IMG/VR virus record: IMGVR_UViG_3300033143_005799
Span: 1 to 36,378 of that record
Direction: 5' to 3' (one strand)
From: a virus
DNA: 36,378 nucleotides
This document shows, piece after piece, positions 14,821 through 21,902 of this stretch. The notes under the pieces were generated by a model. It worked only from the letters and a program-made list of their open reading frames with translations. It was not told the DNA's origin and did no database searches. The position numbers and the translations under genes were made by a program. How positions within the stretch are numbered: position 1 is the first letter of the stretch; the number at the start of each line of letters is the position of its first letter.

Positions 14821-15693
14821 ATGAAAACAAAAGGTAATAATGATGCAGTGTGTCACGCGTGGGCTAGTCAATCACAAGAAAGTATGTCTAACACTGGCGG
14901 CTCTTTATACTTCGAAGATAACACTATATACAGTTATGGTGCACATTTTCCGATAGCCACTCATGTCAATAATGACGTCGTGTTGTTCACAATACACACT
15001 TATTCAGTGACGACCGGCGCGCATATGTCGAAAGTACGACAAGCTATAACACATAAAACGGTTTTTTATGTCGACCATGCTATACCAGATATGACAGGCG
15101 AATATAATCATGCTGCAAACCTAAAAAGCTATGGTTCGCGTTTTAAAGAGATATTAAATAAAGCTAGTCGGGCGCGCTCTAATAAGTCGTTTTTACTAGA
15201 ATCGGCCATTAATTTGGCAAACGAGGCGAATTATTACGCATCATATTTTGGCATTAGCTGGATTATAGAAACTGACAATATAGACCTTGACTCAATCAAG
15301 GTGGAACTCGACAAGCTTAAGGTTGAAGCGGTGAAAAAGGACAAGGTCCGTAAAAAGCAGCTGCTTATCGATAACCAGGAAAGAATAGCACAATGGCGGA
15401 AAGGTGAGAACGTGCACCTACCTTATGATGTTGGCTTTCTGCTACGTATTAACAATGAAAGAATAGAAACGAGCCAGGGCGCACATATTCCGTTTGAAGA
15501 TGCACTTAAATTATGGCCCATGATTAATCGAGCAAGAAAAAACAACACCACATACAAGCCGGACGGGTATAAGGTCGGCTATTATAATCTGAAGTCTATT
15601 AATGAAAATGGTGACCTCAAAATAGATTGTCACTTTATCAAGTTTGAAGAGTTGCAAATTATCGCTAATCAAATGAACCTGAAGGAGTATTAA
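14821..15693 (+). CDS. Conserved phage protein of unknown function
   Basis: 290 residues, the largest of the early unknowns, after an ATAAGAGGCATAAGACA leader. The N-terminus carries the segments VCHAWASQSQ, GGSLYFEDNTIYSYGAHFPI and TYSVTTGAHMSKVRQA. I recognise this opening as typical of a widespread phage hypothetical family (a serine/histidine and YGxHFPI pattern), but not of any protein with a known activity. The middle has a Lys/Glu-rich helical stretch (residues about 170-205). The His and Tyr conservation could mean catalysis or binding; no assignment made. Confidence 0.7.
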   Translation: MKTKGNNDAVCHAWASQSQESMSNTGGSLYFEDNTIYSYGAHFPIATHVNNDVVLFTIHTYSVTTGAHMSKVRQAITHKTVFYVDHAIPDMTGEYNHAANLKSYGSRFKEILNKASRARSNKSFLLESAINLANEANYYASYFGISWIIETDNIDLDSIKVELDKLKVEAVKKDKVRKKQLLIDNQERIAQWRKGENVHLPYDVGFLLRINNERIETSQGAHIPFEDALKLWPMINRARKNNTTYKPDGYKVGYYNLKSINENGDLKIDCHFIKFEELQIIANQMNLKEY

Positions 15694-15695
15694 GC

Positions 15696-15938
15696 ATGAA
15701 TATAACAAGACATGCTTATATTAATACAAGCTCAGAAGCTGGTAGGCCTACAAAGATAGGTTTTGATAGCGAACTAATAACCGCTATCTATAGTTGGACC
15801 AATGGATATGGTAATCCGTCCTATACGTTTTATCTATCAAGTGGGGACTGTTTGTTTTTAGTTGATGACTATGGGGCTATGAATGACGTTTATCATATTA
15901 GCCCGCGTTTTGTATCACGCAAGAAAGACTTATTCTAA
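15696..15938 (+). CDS. Early protein, unknown
   Basis: 80 residues with a good AAGGAG site nine bases before ATG and two bases after the previous stop. The protein looks like a small beta-rich domain (SYTFYLSSGDCLFLVDDYG). No motif recognised. Confidence 0.6.
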   Translation: MNITRHAYINTSSEAGRPTKIGFDSELITAIYSWTNGYGNPSYTFYLSSGDCLFLVDDYGAMNDVYHISPRFVSRKKDLF

Positions 15939-15948
15939 AACACCACTT

Positions 15949-15978
15949 TATAAGCCTGTAAACCACCACGGGCTTATA
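15949..15978 (+). terminator. Hairpin, possible weak terminator
   Basis: TATAAGCC (15949-15956) and GGCTTATA (15971-15978) form an 8-bp perfect stem with a 14-base loop, followed by TGGGGTTGTTTT. The T-rich tail is interrupted, so it may attenuate transcription or protect the transcript's end rather than stop it fully. Confidence 0.45.
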
Positions 15979-16017
15979 TGGGGTTGTTTTACCCGCAAAT
16001 TAACAGGGGCTAAGATT

Positions 16018-16188
16018 ATGAAATACAAAGTCAAAACCGAGGTTCTCCCGAACGGGATAATTGAGCAAGACGTGATTCTTCTGCGCGATAAAATAGCACA
16101 AACAATATCTCGTACAGTTATCGACACTCAAGAGCAACAAACCCGCGATGCATTGATAAAATTGGGCTGGACACCGCCGGAAAAATGA
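16018..16188 (+). CDS. Small early protein, unknown
   Basis: 56 residues; the ATG at 16018 is chosen because it follows CAGGGGCTAAGATT and the hairpin, while the longer frame runs back through the hairpin. MKYKVKTEVLPNGIIEQD suggests beta strands followed by a helix. The stop overlaps the next start (ATGA). Confidence 0.55.
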   Translation: MKYKVKTEVLPNGIIEQDVILLRDKIAQTISRTVIDTQEQQTRDALIKLGWTPPEK

Positions 16189-16328
16189 GAGGCTGCAACC
16201 ATACTAAATGCGGGCTAGATTGTGCCCGCAAACATCAACCGACTTACAGACTATTAGCCACCAAACCAGCAGGGTGCTTTATTTGTGCATTTTGGGTGCC
16301 AGTGGTGAAACGTCTTAACTCAATTTAG
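16185..16328 (+). CDS. Small cysteine-rich protein, probable zinc binding
   Basis: 47 residues, ATGA-coupled to the preceding gene. Five cysteines at 4, 9, 13, 31 and 34 with two histidines (CNHTKCGLDCARKH and CFICAF) suggest a compact metal-bound fold. Its TAG stop lies inside AATTTAG of the recurring leader element. It is the first of several cysteine-rich small genes here. Confidence 0.55.
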   Translation: MRGCNHTKCGLDCARKHQPTYRLLATKPAGCFICAFWVPVVKRLNSI

Positions 16329-16341
16329 CAGAGGCAATATT

Positions 16342-16551
16342 ATGATAACAGTTAGCGCGCAAGTACCCCTTATGATAGATATTATATCGGATGTAAATTC
16401 GACAAATAAATATTGCGGGGACTGTATGTTTAATACTCCCGGTACGTGTTTATTGTTTAAAGAAACATTATTTTTGGATCAACACACAGATAAAAGTTTG
16501 GAGCTTATCTGCGAATCGTGCGAAAGCACATACAACAATATTTATAAATGA
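16342..16551 (+). CDS. Small zinc-ribbon-like protein
   Basis: 69 residues behind a shortened copy of the recurring leader (AATTTAGCAGAGGCAA at 16322-16337). Two Cys-x-x-Cys knuckles, YCGDCMF (Cys25, Cys28) and ICESCES (Cys57, Cys60), plus Cys36, fit a zinc ribbon. Its stop overlaps the next start. Function unknown. Confidence 0.55.
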   Translation: MITVSAQVPLMIDIISDVNSTNKYCGDCMFNTPGTCLLFKETLFLDQHTDKSLELICESCESTYNNIYK

Positions 16552-16814
16552 CCAAACAACGATACCGCTGCAGCCGTGAGATTTGCAGAAAACGGGTCAC
16601 ACTGTCAAAGTGTAATGAATTATTCGATAAGCCGCGAGTCTGTACGGCTTGCGGTTCCAGGCTGCGACACGTTGAGAAAGAGCGCCGGGATTACATCAAG
16701 AAAACGACCTGCAGGTGCGATGGCTTGGTCCATCCCCATCGCCAAGGCTGCAAATGGTGTAACCACTACACCGGTGAATATGATGAACACGATTTAGCTG
16801 AGAGGCATTTATGA
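16548..16814 (+). CDS. Cysteine-rich protein of the HNH-neighbour type
   Basis: 88 residues, ATGA overlaps on both sides. Cysteine groups RCSREICRKRVTL, VCTACGSR, TCRCDGLVHPHRQGCKWC suggest at least two zinc sites. I recognise this arrangement (CRKRVTL, then CRCDG..HPHR.G..WC) from small phage proteins commonly encoded just before HNH endonucleases, which is also the case here. Biochemical role not known. Confidence 0.65.
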   Translation: MTKQRYRCSREICRKRVTLSKCNELFDKPRVCTACGSRLRHVEKERRDYIKKTTCRCDGLVHPHRQGCKWCNHYTGEYDEHDLAERHL

Positions 16815-17107
16815 GCACATCTCGCGGGCTTGGTCGTTATCATTATATGAAGAAAGTGACGCCGGCGTGGGCAAACGCTGCAGCCATGAAACGAATATAC
16901 GACAGAGCCGCTTTATTGAATAAGGAAGTGGACCATATTGTCCCACTCAATAGCCCAATAGTTTGCGGCTTGCATTGTGAGGACAATATGCAAGTATTAA
17001 CGTCTTTGGAAAACAGTGCAAAATCAAATCGTTGGTGGCCAGATATGCCAAACGAAAATCTGGATTTATTCGGTATTGCAGAATGCGAGCAATATAATTT
17101 GTTCTAA
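16811..17107 (+). CDS. HNH endonuclease-like protein
   Basis: 98 residues. The core EVDHIVPLNSP, then VCGLHCEDNMQVLTSLEN and SAKSNRWW matches an HNH/McrA-type fold: DH supplies the first His, the Asn in EDNMQ and the C-terminal LENSAKSN complete it. Small HNH proteins can nick or cut DNA in packaging, replication or homing. It is a free-standing gene within the early operon and overlaps its neighbour by four bases (ATGA), so homing is possible but not shown. Confidence 0.75.
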   Translation: MSTSRGLGRYHYMKKVTPAWANAAAMKRIYDRAALLNKEVDHIVPLNSPIVCGLHCEDNMQVLTSLENSAKSNRWWPDMPNENLDLFGIAECEQYNLF

Positions 17108-17112
17108 CAACC

Positions 17113-17133
17113 ATTTAGCAACCAAGAGGCAAC
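17113..17133 (+). promoter_or_regulatory. Recurring early leader element, copy 1
   Basis: ATTTAGCAACCAAGAGGCAA lies just before the ATG at 17139. The AGAGG core is the ribosome site, but identity extends well beyond it to other copies at 17474, 18284 and 18565. Confidence 0.75.
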
Positions 17134-17138
17134 AGAAA

Positions 17139-17480
17139 ATGGCAACAATTGACGATATATTAGAAGCAGCTGAGATGATGAACAACCAACCGGTCCCAAA
17201 ACCAGAGCCGTTTGGTTTAACATCTCACATGATGATGGGTTACCGGGTGGTAGAAAACCCCTACATGCCGGACAAGGTGCCTGTTATAGAACTTAGCAAA
17301 TCCGTCACGGTATCTGATGAGGTCCGTGAGCAGTTCGACAAATGGGCACTGGATCTATTTGGCAGCACAACCAATGTACTTATGACCGATGAGTGTATTT
17401 TTATGAGTGCTGGTACGTTCCGGGCATTTAGAGAATCGGAATACATGCGCAACGGCCATACAAATATGGACGCAATTTAG
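17139..17480 (+). CDS. Early protein, unknown
   Basis: 113 residues; the start at 17139 is preferred over an upstream one because it follows the recurring leader. The N-terminus is acidic and helical (MATIDDILEAAEMMNN), followed by MMMGYRVVENPYMPDKVPVI and a C-terminal helix region with FDKWALDLFG. The last codons share DNA with the next leader copy. No known family. Confidence 0.6.
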   Translation: MATIDDILEAAEMMNNQPVPKPEPFGLTSHMMMGYRVVENPYMPDKVPVIELSKSVTVSDEVREQFDKWALDLFGSTTNVLMTDECIFMSAGTFRAFRESEYMRNGHTNMDAI

Positions 17481-17493
17481 CAACCAAGAGGCA
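17474..17493 (+). promoter_or_regulatory. Recurring early leader element, copy 2
   Basis: AATTTAGCAACCAAGAGGCA precedes the ATG at 17500 and contains the TAG stop of the gene before it. Confidence 0.75.
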
Positions 17494-17499
17494 CTGAAT

Positions 17500-17766
17500 A
17501 TGAACGATGGAGATTTGAAAAGTGAAAGCGGTTTTATCTATATCACCGATGACGGTTGGTATTTGAGGTTGAAGACCCCGACCGGTTTCGGCAGCAAATA
17601 CAAACTAATCACCACTCCCGATATAAATAGTGCTGGCATTTTCACTGGCAGCAAAATTCACGGGTGCGAAATATCAAATGAAGAGTTATTCAAAAGCTGC
17701 CTTAAAGTAGCCGCCACAGCCGAGACTACCAGAAAGGTGACTCTGAGTATCGCGGGAGATAAATAA
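17500..17766 (+). CDS. Early protein, unknown
   Basis: 88 residues starting behind leader copy 2. The predicted content is mostly beta (GFIYITDDGWYLRLKTP, YKLITTPDINSAGI), suggesting a small beta domain. TAATG couples it to the next gene. No family recognised. Confidence 0.58.
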   Translation: MNDGDLKSESGFIYITDDGWYLRLKTPTGFGSKYKLITTPDINSAGIFTGSKIHGCEISNEELFKSCLKVAATAETTRKVTLSIAGDK

Positions 17767-18071
17767 TGCAAGACCCGACCGACAAAGAATTCCTACAATG
17801 GCTATACGACCGCATCAAAAATATTTACCATGAAGATTCGAACATGGACTACATGCGGAAACTGAAATCAATTATTGATAATACCGTCGATCAAGATGTG
17901 GGAAATACAATGGCTATGATAGCCAGAATCGACGCTCTTGAGTGGAGACTAAGAATTGAAGCAAGGCAGCTGGCTGCCATCCGAATGTACACACAAGATG
18001 CCAAGCTGGCTTGTATCTGTGCTGATCACGAGTCATTAATCAACAAATTATTAGAACAGGAGAACCCCTAA
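17766..18071 (+). CDS. Early protein, unknown, helical
   Basis: 101 residues, coupled by TAATG at both ends. FLQWLYDRIKNIYHEDSNMD followed by YMRKLKSIIDNTVDQ resembles a small helical phage protein seen in other phages' early regions, without known activity. The second half (ALEWRLRIEARQLAAIRM) may be a helical hairpin or coiled coil. Confidence 0.6.
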   Translation: MQDPTDKEFLQWLYDRIKNIYHEDSNMDYMRKLKSIIDNTVDQDVGNTMAMIARIDALEWRLRIEARQLAAIRMYTQDAKLACICADHESLINKLLEQENP

Positions 18072-18280
18072 TGTCAGATTACCCAACCATTCAAATTCGA
18101 GTGGACAAGCACATCAAAGACGACTTCTTTGAATTGTGCGAACTCAAGGGCACCACGGTGAGCATTGAACTTAAAAACTTCATCAACACCGAGCTGTCCG
18201 ACTTACCCAGGATTAAACGTAATCGTAAGATGCGCGACACCCTGCCACGCAACAACGCCAGTGATGATTTTCTGGCGTAA
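18071..18280 (+). CDS. Ribbon-helix-helix-like DNA-binding protein
   Basis: 69 residues. TIQIRVDKHIKDDFFELCEL followed by KGTTVSIELKNFINTEL has the strand-helix-turn-helix pattern of Arc/MetJ-type dimeric repressors, with the strand (IQIRV) contacting DNA. The C-terminus is basic (RIKRNRKMRD). A role in early or late control is inferred. Candidate sites would be the dyad at 13798 or the repeats in the divergent region. Confidence 0.6.
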   Translation: MSDYPTIQIRVDKHIKDDFFELCELKGTTVSIELKNFINTELSDLPRIKRNRKMRDTLPRNNASDDFLA

Positions 18281-18283
18281 CGC

Positions 18284-18304
18284 AATTTAGCAACTATGAG
18301 GCAA
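18284..18304 (+). promoter_or_regulatory. Recurring early leader element, copy 3
   Basis: AATTTAGCAACTATGAGGCA, two to three changes from copies 1 and 2, precedes the ATG at 18311. Here it lies in a gap between genes, so similarity is not forced by coding. Confidence 0.72.
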
Positions 18305-18310
18305 CTGAGA

Positions 18311-18556
18311 ATGGATGATCGAGAACGTTTAGCGAGAATGCTATATTCAGCATACGGTGCATTATGTCATGACGTTTCGCAGACTTTTAGCAAAGAAGAA
18401 GGTGATCAGCTTAGAAAACTTCGCAACATATTGCATGATGCGTATTACGAGTATGCTCCAAATGCTGATTATGATATGTCTGACATGCAGCGCACCAAAA
18501 TGGCTTACGAATCGAGGCCTTATGTTAGGCCGTCCCGATTAAAAATAGTGAAATGA
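18311..18556 (+). CDS. Early protein, unknown, helical
   Basis: 81 residues; the ATG at 18311 is chosen because the leader's AGGCAACTGAGA is then correctly spaced. Charged helices (MDDRERLARMLYSAY, GDQLRKLRNILHDAYYEYAP) with a basic tail. No family recognised. Confidence 0.55.
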   Translation: MDDRERLARMLYSAYGALCHDVSQTFSKEEGDQLRKLRNILHDAYYEYAPNADYDMSDMQRTKMAYESRPYVRPSRLKIVK

Positions 18557-18564
18557 CCAACCTT

Positions 18565-18585
18565 AATTTAACAACCAAGAGGCAA
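18565..18585 (+). promoter_or_regulatory. Recurring early leader element, copy 4
   Basis: AATTTAACAACCAAGAGGCA precedes the ATG at 18591, one base different from copy 2, in an intergenic gap. Confidence 0.75.
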
Positions 18586-18590
18586 CAACC

Positions 18591-18851
18591 ATGACACCAA
18601 ACGACATAGAAATACTAATCCACTGCCATTGCTCTGCAACGGTGCATCCGAGAATCGATGCGCCTGCTGTGAAGGATTCTCTTAAATGGATGGTTGAAGA
18701 AGGTTTAATAGAAACAGCACATACCGATGCGTGGAATAAAACCATCTATCACACCACTGAGCGTGGCCAGGCGTTGATAATGATGCTCTGCCATACACCA
18801 CTGCCAGAACAGGCTTGGGTGGACGGCTCAGGGAAAGTTATTGAGTTCTGA
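18591..18851 (+). CDS. Early protein with a winged-helix-like pattern
   Basis: 86 residues. MTPNDIEILIHCHC and APAVKDSLKWMVEEGLIETA followed by TIYHTTERGQALIMML match the helix-helix-helix-wing layout of small winged-helix proteins; the opening MTPNDIE.L.H...HPRIDAPAV is familiar from phage hypothetical proteins. DNA binding is plausible but not shown. Confidence 0.6.
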   Translation: MTPNDIEILIHCHCSATVHPRIDAPAVKDSLKWMVEEGLIETAHTDAWNKTIYHTTERGQALIMMLCHTPLPEQAWVDGSGKVIEF

Positions 18852-19008
18852 CAACCCCACAACCAAAGAATGTCCCAAGTGCGGCAACGAGCACCTAGTG
18901 TTGTGCCGCACTTTGGATAAAAAATTCTGCACTGATTGCCACACAGAGATACCGTGGCATTTGGATGCGGGTCAGAAACCTTTATTTTATGCGGAGCGGA
19001 AATCATGA
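18841..19008 (+). CDS. Small zinc-ribbon protein
   Basis: 55 residues from a TTG that overlaps the end of the previous gene by 11 bases. ECPKCGNEH and FCTDCHTEIPWHL form a clear four-cysteine zinc ribbon; PWHLDAGQKPLFY at the end is a pattern I know from other phage small proteins. No ATG exists in the frame, so TTG is the likely start. It is coupled to the next gene by ATGA. Confidence 0.6.
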   Translation: MSSDNPTTKECPKCGNEHLVLCRTLDKKFCTDCHTEIPWHLDAGQKPLFYAERKS

Positions 19009-19100
19009 GTAAGTGGGATAAAGAAGATTGGGGTATTTTACTCTATGGTGTATCACCTGTATTAATTCCAATTATAGTAGTTTTCGTGTTTTATTACTGA
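19005..19100 (+). CDS. Tiny membrane protein
   Basis: 31 residues, start inside the previous stop (ATGA). A charged N-terminus (MSKWDKEDWG) precedes one hydrophobic segment, residues about 11-31 (ILLYGVSPVLIPIIVVFVFY). A single-span inner-membrane protein is likely; function unknown. Confidence 0.5.
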   Translation: MSKWDKEDWGILLYGVSPVLIPIIVVFVFYY

Positions 19101-19117
19101 TATTTAGGAGCGAAAAG

Positions 19118-19303
19118 ATGAAAACCAGAGGCGATAAATTTGATAAGAGATTCAAAGTCGGAACACAAGTGAGATTGGAAGGCCGAGGCAAACTGCACCC
19201 GATCACAGCCGTTTCGAATGACCGAACCCTCGTGAAAATATCCGACTTTGACGGCGTATTCCGCCGCAGCCATATCAAAGGTTACACAAATAAGATAAAT
19301 TAA
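19118..19303 (+). CDS. Small basic protein, SH3-like pattern
   Basis: 61 residues with an AGGAGCGAAAAG site before ATG 19118. FKVGTQVRLEGRGKLHPITA, VKISDFDGVFRRSHIKGY looks like a compact five-strand barrel (SH3/KOW-like) and is strongly basic, which could suit nucleic acid binding. It is the last gene before the promoter at 19317. Confidence 0.5.
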   Translation: MKTRGDKFDKRFKVGTQVRLEGRGKLHPITAVSNDRTLVKISDFDGVFRRSHIKGYTNKIN

Positions 19304-19316
19304 TTGTCATATACTG

Positions 19317-19345
19317 TTGACCCCTGTCATACCATGTAATATAGT
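19317..19345 (+). promoter_or_regulatory. Strong sigma70-type promoter with repeated GTCATA sites
   Basis: TTGACC (19317-19322) and TATAGT (19340-19345) are 17 bases apart, each five of six to consensus. Two GTCATA copies, at about 19305 and 19325, flank the -35 and could be an operator. Predicted start is near 19352, opening directly into a hairpin and then the ribbon-helix-helix-like gene at 19433. Confidence 0.75.
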
Positions 19346-19353
19346 CTTTCCCA

Positions 19354-19412
19354 GAGTCCTCGCCGGTAATAATTGTTTTAACACTTTTATTAGATGAGCC
19401 GGACGAGGACTC
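19354..19412 (+). promoter_or_regulatory. Long leader hairpin at the predicted 5' end of the mRNA
   Basis: GAGTCCTCGCCGG (19354-19366) pairs with CCGGACGAGGACTC (19399-19412) with one bulged A. Inside, TAATAA and TTATTA can extend the stem. The ribosome site of the next gene (AGGAAGG, 19421-19427) lies outside it. A hairpin starting within a few bases of the transcript's 5' end is the kind known to slow decay from that end. Confidence 0.8.
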
Positions 19413-19432
19413 AACAAATTAGGAAGGCTGAG

Positions 19433-19606
19433 ATGTCAGATAATGAAAGTAAAAAAGAAGTGTTGGCGCTAATATCGGCTCGCACCTCTGTTGATGAAAA
19501 AGCCGCATTTGTAGAAAAATGCGAACAACTTAAAATTGTACCGAGCACAGTGGTCCGCATGTTAGTGGACCGTTGGGTAACCGGTGAAATCAAATTGGAG
19601 CTATAG
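19433..19606 (+). CDS. Ribbon-helix-helix-like regulator
   Basis: 57 residues; ATG 19433 is chosen because AGGAAGG lies six bases before it, whereas the upstream in-frame ATG at 19394 sits inside the hairpin. ISARTSVDEKAAFVEKCEQL and IVPSTVVRMLVDRWV fit a strand-helix-helix repressor like Arc or ParD-type proteins. As first gene behind the promoter with repeated GTCATA sites, self-regulation is an attractive inference. Confidence 0.6.
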   Translation: MSDNESKKEVLALISARTSVDEKAAFVEKCEQLKIVPSTVVRMLVDRWVTGEIKLEL

Positions 19607-19610
19607 AGCC

Positions 19611-20042
19611 ATGTCATTAGAAGAATCGATCAACAAGTTAGCGATAGCGATGACCGCGAACACAGCGGCCTTGTCAGCACAATCCGAAGCTGTCAACAAC
19701 ATGATGTCAGCCACACCTGCTGTTAAGGAAGAAAAGCCGGTTAAAGATAAAAAGGCTGCCGTGAAAGAAAAAGTGGCCAGCAAGAAAACCGCCGCAGCCA
19801 AGAAAGTTGGGCCTGTTAAAACCGAAGGCGCTGCCCTCACCGGCGAAATTGAATCTGAAACCGCACTGGATGCAGATGGTGTACAGAGCCATTTACGCGC
19901 CGTTGCCAGTCAGTTGGAAGACACCAGTAAACTATTTGCGCTGATCCAGAAACACGGTGGTCAACAATTTAGCGACCTCGACCCTTCTGTGTACGCCATT
20001 TTGGTACAGGAAGCTGATGCACTGGTTGAGGCTGGCGCGTAA
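19611..20042 (+). CDS. Lys/Ala-rich early protein, unknown
   Basis: 143 residues; ATG 19611 follows the previous stop by four bases. It has three parts: a helical N-terminus (MSLEESINKLAIAMTANTAA), a low-complexity Lys/Ala/Val linker at about 40-75 resembling histone H1-type tails (KDKKAAVKEKVASKK), and a C-terminal domain (LFALIQKHGGQQFSDLDPSV). The basic linker suggests DNA or nucleoid binding, but that is inference. TAATG joins it to the next gene. Confidence 0.6.
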   Translation: MSLEESINKLAIAMTANTAALSAQSEAVNNMMSATPAVKEEKPVKDKKAAVKEKVASKKTAAAKKVGPVKTEGAALTGEIESETALDADGVQSHLRAVASQLEDTSKLFALIQKHGGQQFSDLDPSVYAILVQEADALVEAGA

Positions 20043-20296
20043 TGAACGGTTACGAATGTTTCTTGCCCACCCTGTTAATCGGCAGGACGAACGATCTCGG
20101 GACCATTCCTATTGCAGTAAAGGTTGACAGTGACAAGGTGACCGAACAGATGGCAAACGATCCAATGTCAGCTGAGAGCAAGTTAGAATTCTCAGCGTTG
20201 CTTCCAGATCATCTGCAAGCAATGGGTCCTGTCATTGGTGTTGAAGCAATCTATGAGGTGGTACTCAATGAATCAGTCATCCAACGAATCAACTGA
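20042..20296 (+). CDS. Early protein, unknown
   Basis: 84 residues, start within the previous stop and end overlapping the next gene by 29 bases. Mixed composition with no known motif. The operon position between the basic protein and the nucleotide hydrolase-like gene is all the context available. Confidence 0.5.
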   Translation: MNGYECFLPTLLIGRTNDLGTIPIAVKVDSDKVTEQMANDPMSAESKLEFSALLPDHLQAMGPVIGVEAIYEVVLNESVIQRIN

Positions 20297-20675
20297 GTCT
20301 GACCCTAACGGCAAGGACGCTCACGACCCCGGCGCCAAACTTGATGCAGGGAAACCTCGCATGACGTTGGTGCTCGGAGGTTTTGGTAAAGCATTGCGAG
20401 CTGTTGCTGAGGTCGGCACTTATGGTGCTGATAAATACAGCGATAACGGTTGGATGCAAGTTCCGAACGGCGTTGAGCGATACACCGATGCCCTGTTTCG
20501 TCATATATTCGACGAACAAAACGGACAAGAATTGGACAGCGATACTGAGATGCTACACGCTGCTCATGCGGCTTGGAATGCGCTCGCTCGTCTTGAATTG
20601 AAAATACGTGAAACGGAAGGTGCGGATGATCATTTAACCAGCACCTTTCACCCTTTGGAGGATCACAATGAGTAA
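20268..20675 (+). CDS. dATP/dGTP diphosphohydrolase-like protein
   Basis: 135 residues; ATG 20268 has GAGGTGG before it. The segments KLDAGKPRMTLVLGGFG, AEVGTYGADKYSDNGWMQVP, RYTDALFRHIFDEQNGQEL, and LHAAHAAWNALARLEL are the signature of the phage family annotated as dATP/dGTP diphosphohydrolase N-terminal domain. All-helical, MazG-like nucleotide cleaning during replication is the expected activity, but experimental support is known to me only for the family in general. The gene overlaps the next by eight bases. Confidence 0.75.
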   Translation: MNQSSNESTESDPNGKDAHDPGAKLDAGKPRMTLVLGGFGKALRAVAEVGTYGADKYSDNGWMQVPNGVERYTDALFRHIFDEQNGQELDSDTEMLHAAHAAWNALARLELKIRETEGADDHLTSTFHPLEDHNE

Positions 20676-21894
20676 TCACGCACCACTAGCACCCTCTGCC
20701 TTCGGGCGTTGGGGCAAATGCCCAGGCTCTGTTGGAGCGAACGCGCACATCCCTGACACATCAAGCCCTGCTGCCCAGTGGGGCACAGATGCTCACCAGA
20801 TTCTTGAGGATCGCGCACTACTTCGATACAAAGGTAAGCCGGTGGTCGGCGAATACGACTTCGGTGATGTTGAAGAAAAACAAGCAGTAGCGCAGGCCGC
20901 GCTTGATTACATTGAAGAAATCTTCGATGACGCCGAAGCGAGTGGTCTAAACCCTAAGATTTACATCGAAGAAAAAGTGTACACCGAACTGTACACCAAG
21001 CGTAAAGACATTTACGGATCGGCTGACATCATTGTCGTAACAGACACGTGGTGCGAGATCATCGACCTGAAAGCAGGTTCCGGCATATTAGTGATGCCAG
21101 ATTCTGGTCAGTTGAGAATCTACGCACTGGGTATGCTGGCGAAGATCAAAGGTGAAGGTGCGACCGACGTTGAGATGGCAGCAATACGAGAAGTCCGTGC
21201 CACCATCGTGCAGCCCCGCATCCCCCACCCAGACGGTATCGTGAGAACTGAGGTTTACACGATACCGAAGTTGTTGGCATGGAATAAGACCGTACTAATC
21301 CCTGCAGCAAAGGCAACAGACGGTCCGGGCACCAATCGCATCGCTGGCGAAACACAATGCCAGTTCTGTGGTGTGAAAGGTCAGTGTCAAGTGCTGCAAA
21401 CCGAGGCCACTAAATTCGCTATGTCGGTATTCGAAGATCAGACCGACAAAACATTCGACGACCTGACCTCCGCGAAACCGGAAGACATGGATATTGGTAA
21501 ATTGGTAGCCATTATTGAGGCGACCCCACTGATCACAGGTTGGTTGAAAGCAGTCAATGAGTATGGTATGACCCGTTGCAAGAACCGTGAAGAAATGCCG
21601 GGCTACAAAGCGGTGCGTTCCGGCGGTCGCAACAGCTGGGTCAAACCTGTTGATAAAATACTGGAAGAAATCAGCAAAGGCGCTGGTATGATTCCTAAAA
21701 AGTTATTGACCAAGCAGGTGGTCATCACTGCCCCACAGGCATTGAAATTACCTGACTTGAGCGATAAACAACGTGCGCGTATGCAAGCGTTAATCGGGAA
21801 ATCAGAAGGCTCGTTGGCGTTGGTGCCAGTTACCGACAAACGAGACGATGCTTTCCCTCCTGTTGTATTTAACGATGTGTCTTTCTTAGACTAG
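20668..21894 (+). CDS. DUF2800 Cas4/RecB-like nuclease
   Basis: 408 residues with the DUF2800 layout. The N-terminus LAPSAFGRWGKCPGS contains Cys18; GTDAHQILED carries His43; GSADIIVV (Asp120) and EIIDLKAGSG (Asp133, Lys135) make the PD-(D/E)xK active site; Cys231, Cys234 and Cys240 (CQFCGVKGQC) with Cys18 would hold an iron-sulfur cluster, as in Cas4. Such proteins are 5'-3' exonucleases that produce single-stranded ends for recombination. The pairing with DUF2815 two genes later is common in phages and suggests a phage recombination system. Confidence 0.88.
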   Translation: MSNHAPLAPSAFGRWGKCPGSVGANAHIPDTSSPAAQWGTDAHQILEDRALLRYKGKPVVGEYDFGDVEEKQAVAQAALDYIEEIFDDAEASGLNPKIYIEEKVYTELYTKRKDIYGSADIIVVTDTWCEIIDLKAGSGILVMPDSGQLRIYALGMLAKIKGEGATDVEMAAIREVRATIVQPRIPHPDGIVRTEVYTIPKLLAWNKTVLIPAAKATDGPGTNRIAGETQCQFCGVKGQCQVLQTEATKFAMSVFEDQTDKTFDDLTSAKPEDMDIGKLVAIIEATPLITGWLKAVNEYGMTRCKNREEMPGYKAVRSGGRNSWVKPVDKILEEISKGAGMIPKKLLTKQVVITAPQALKLPDLSDKQRARMQALIGKSEGSLALVPVTDKRDDAFPPVVFNDVSFLD

Positions 21895-21902
21895 AGGTGA
21901 TT

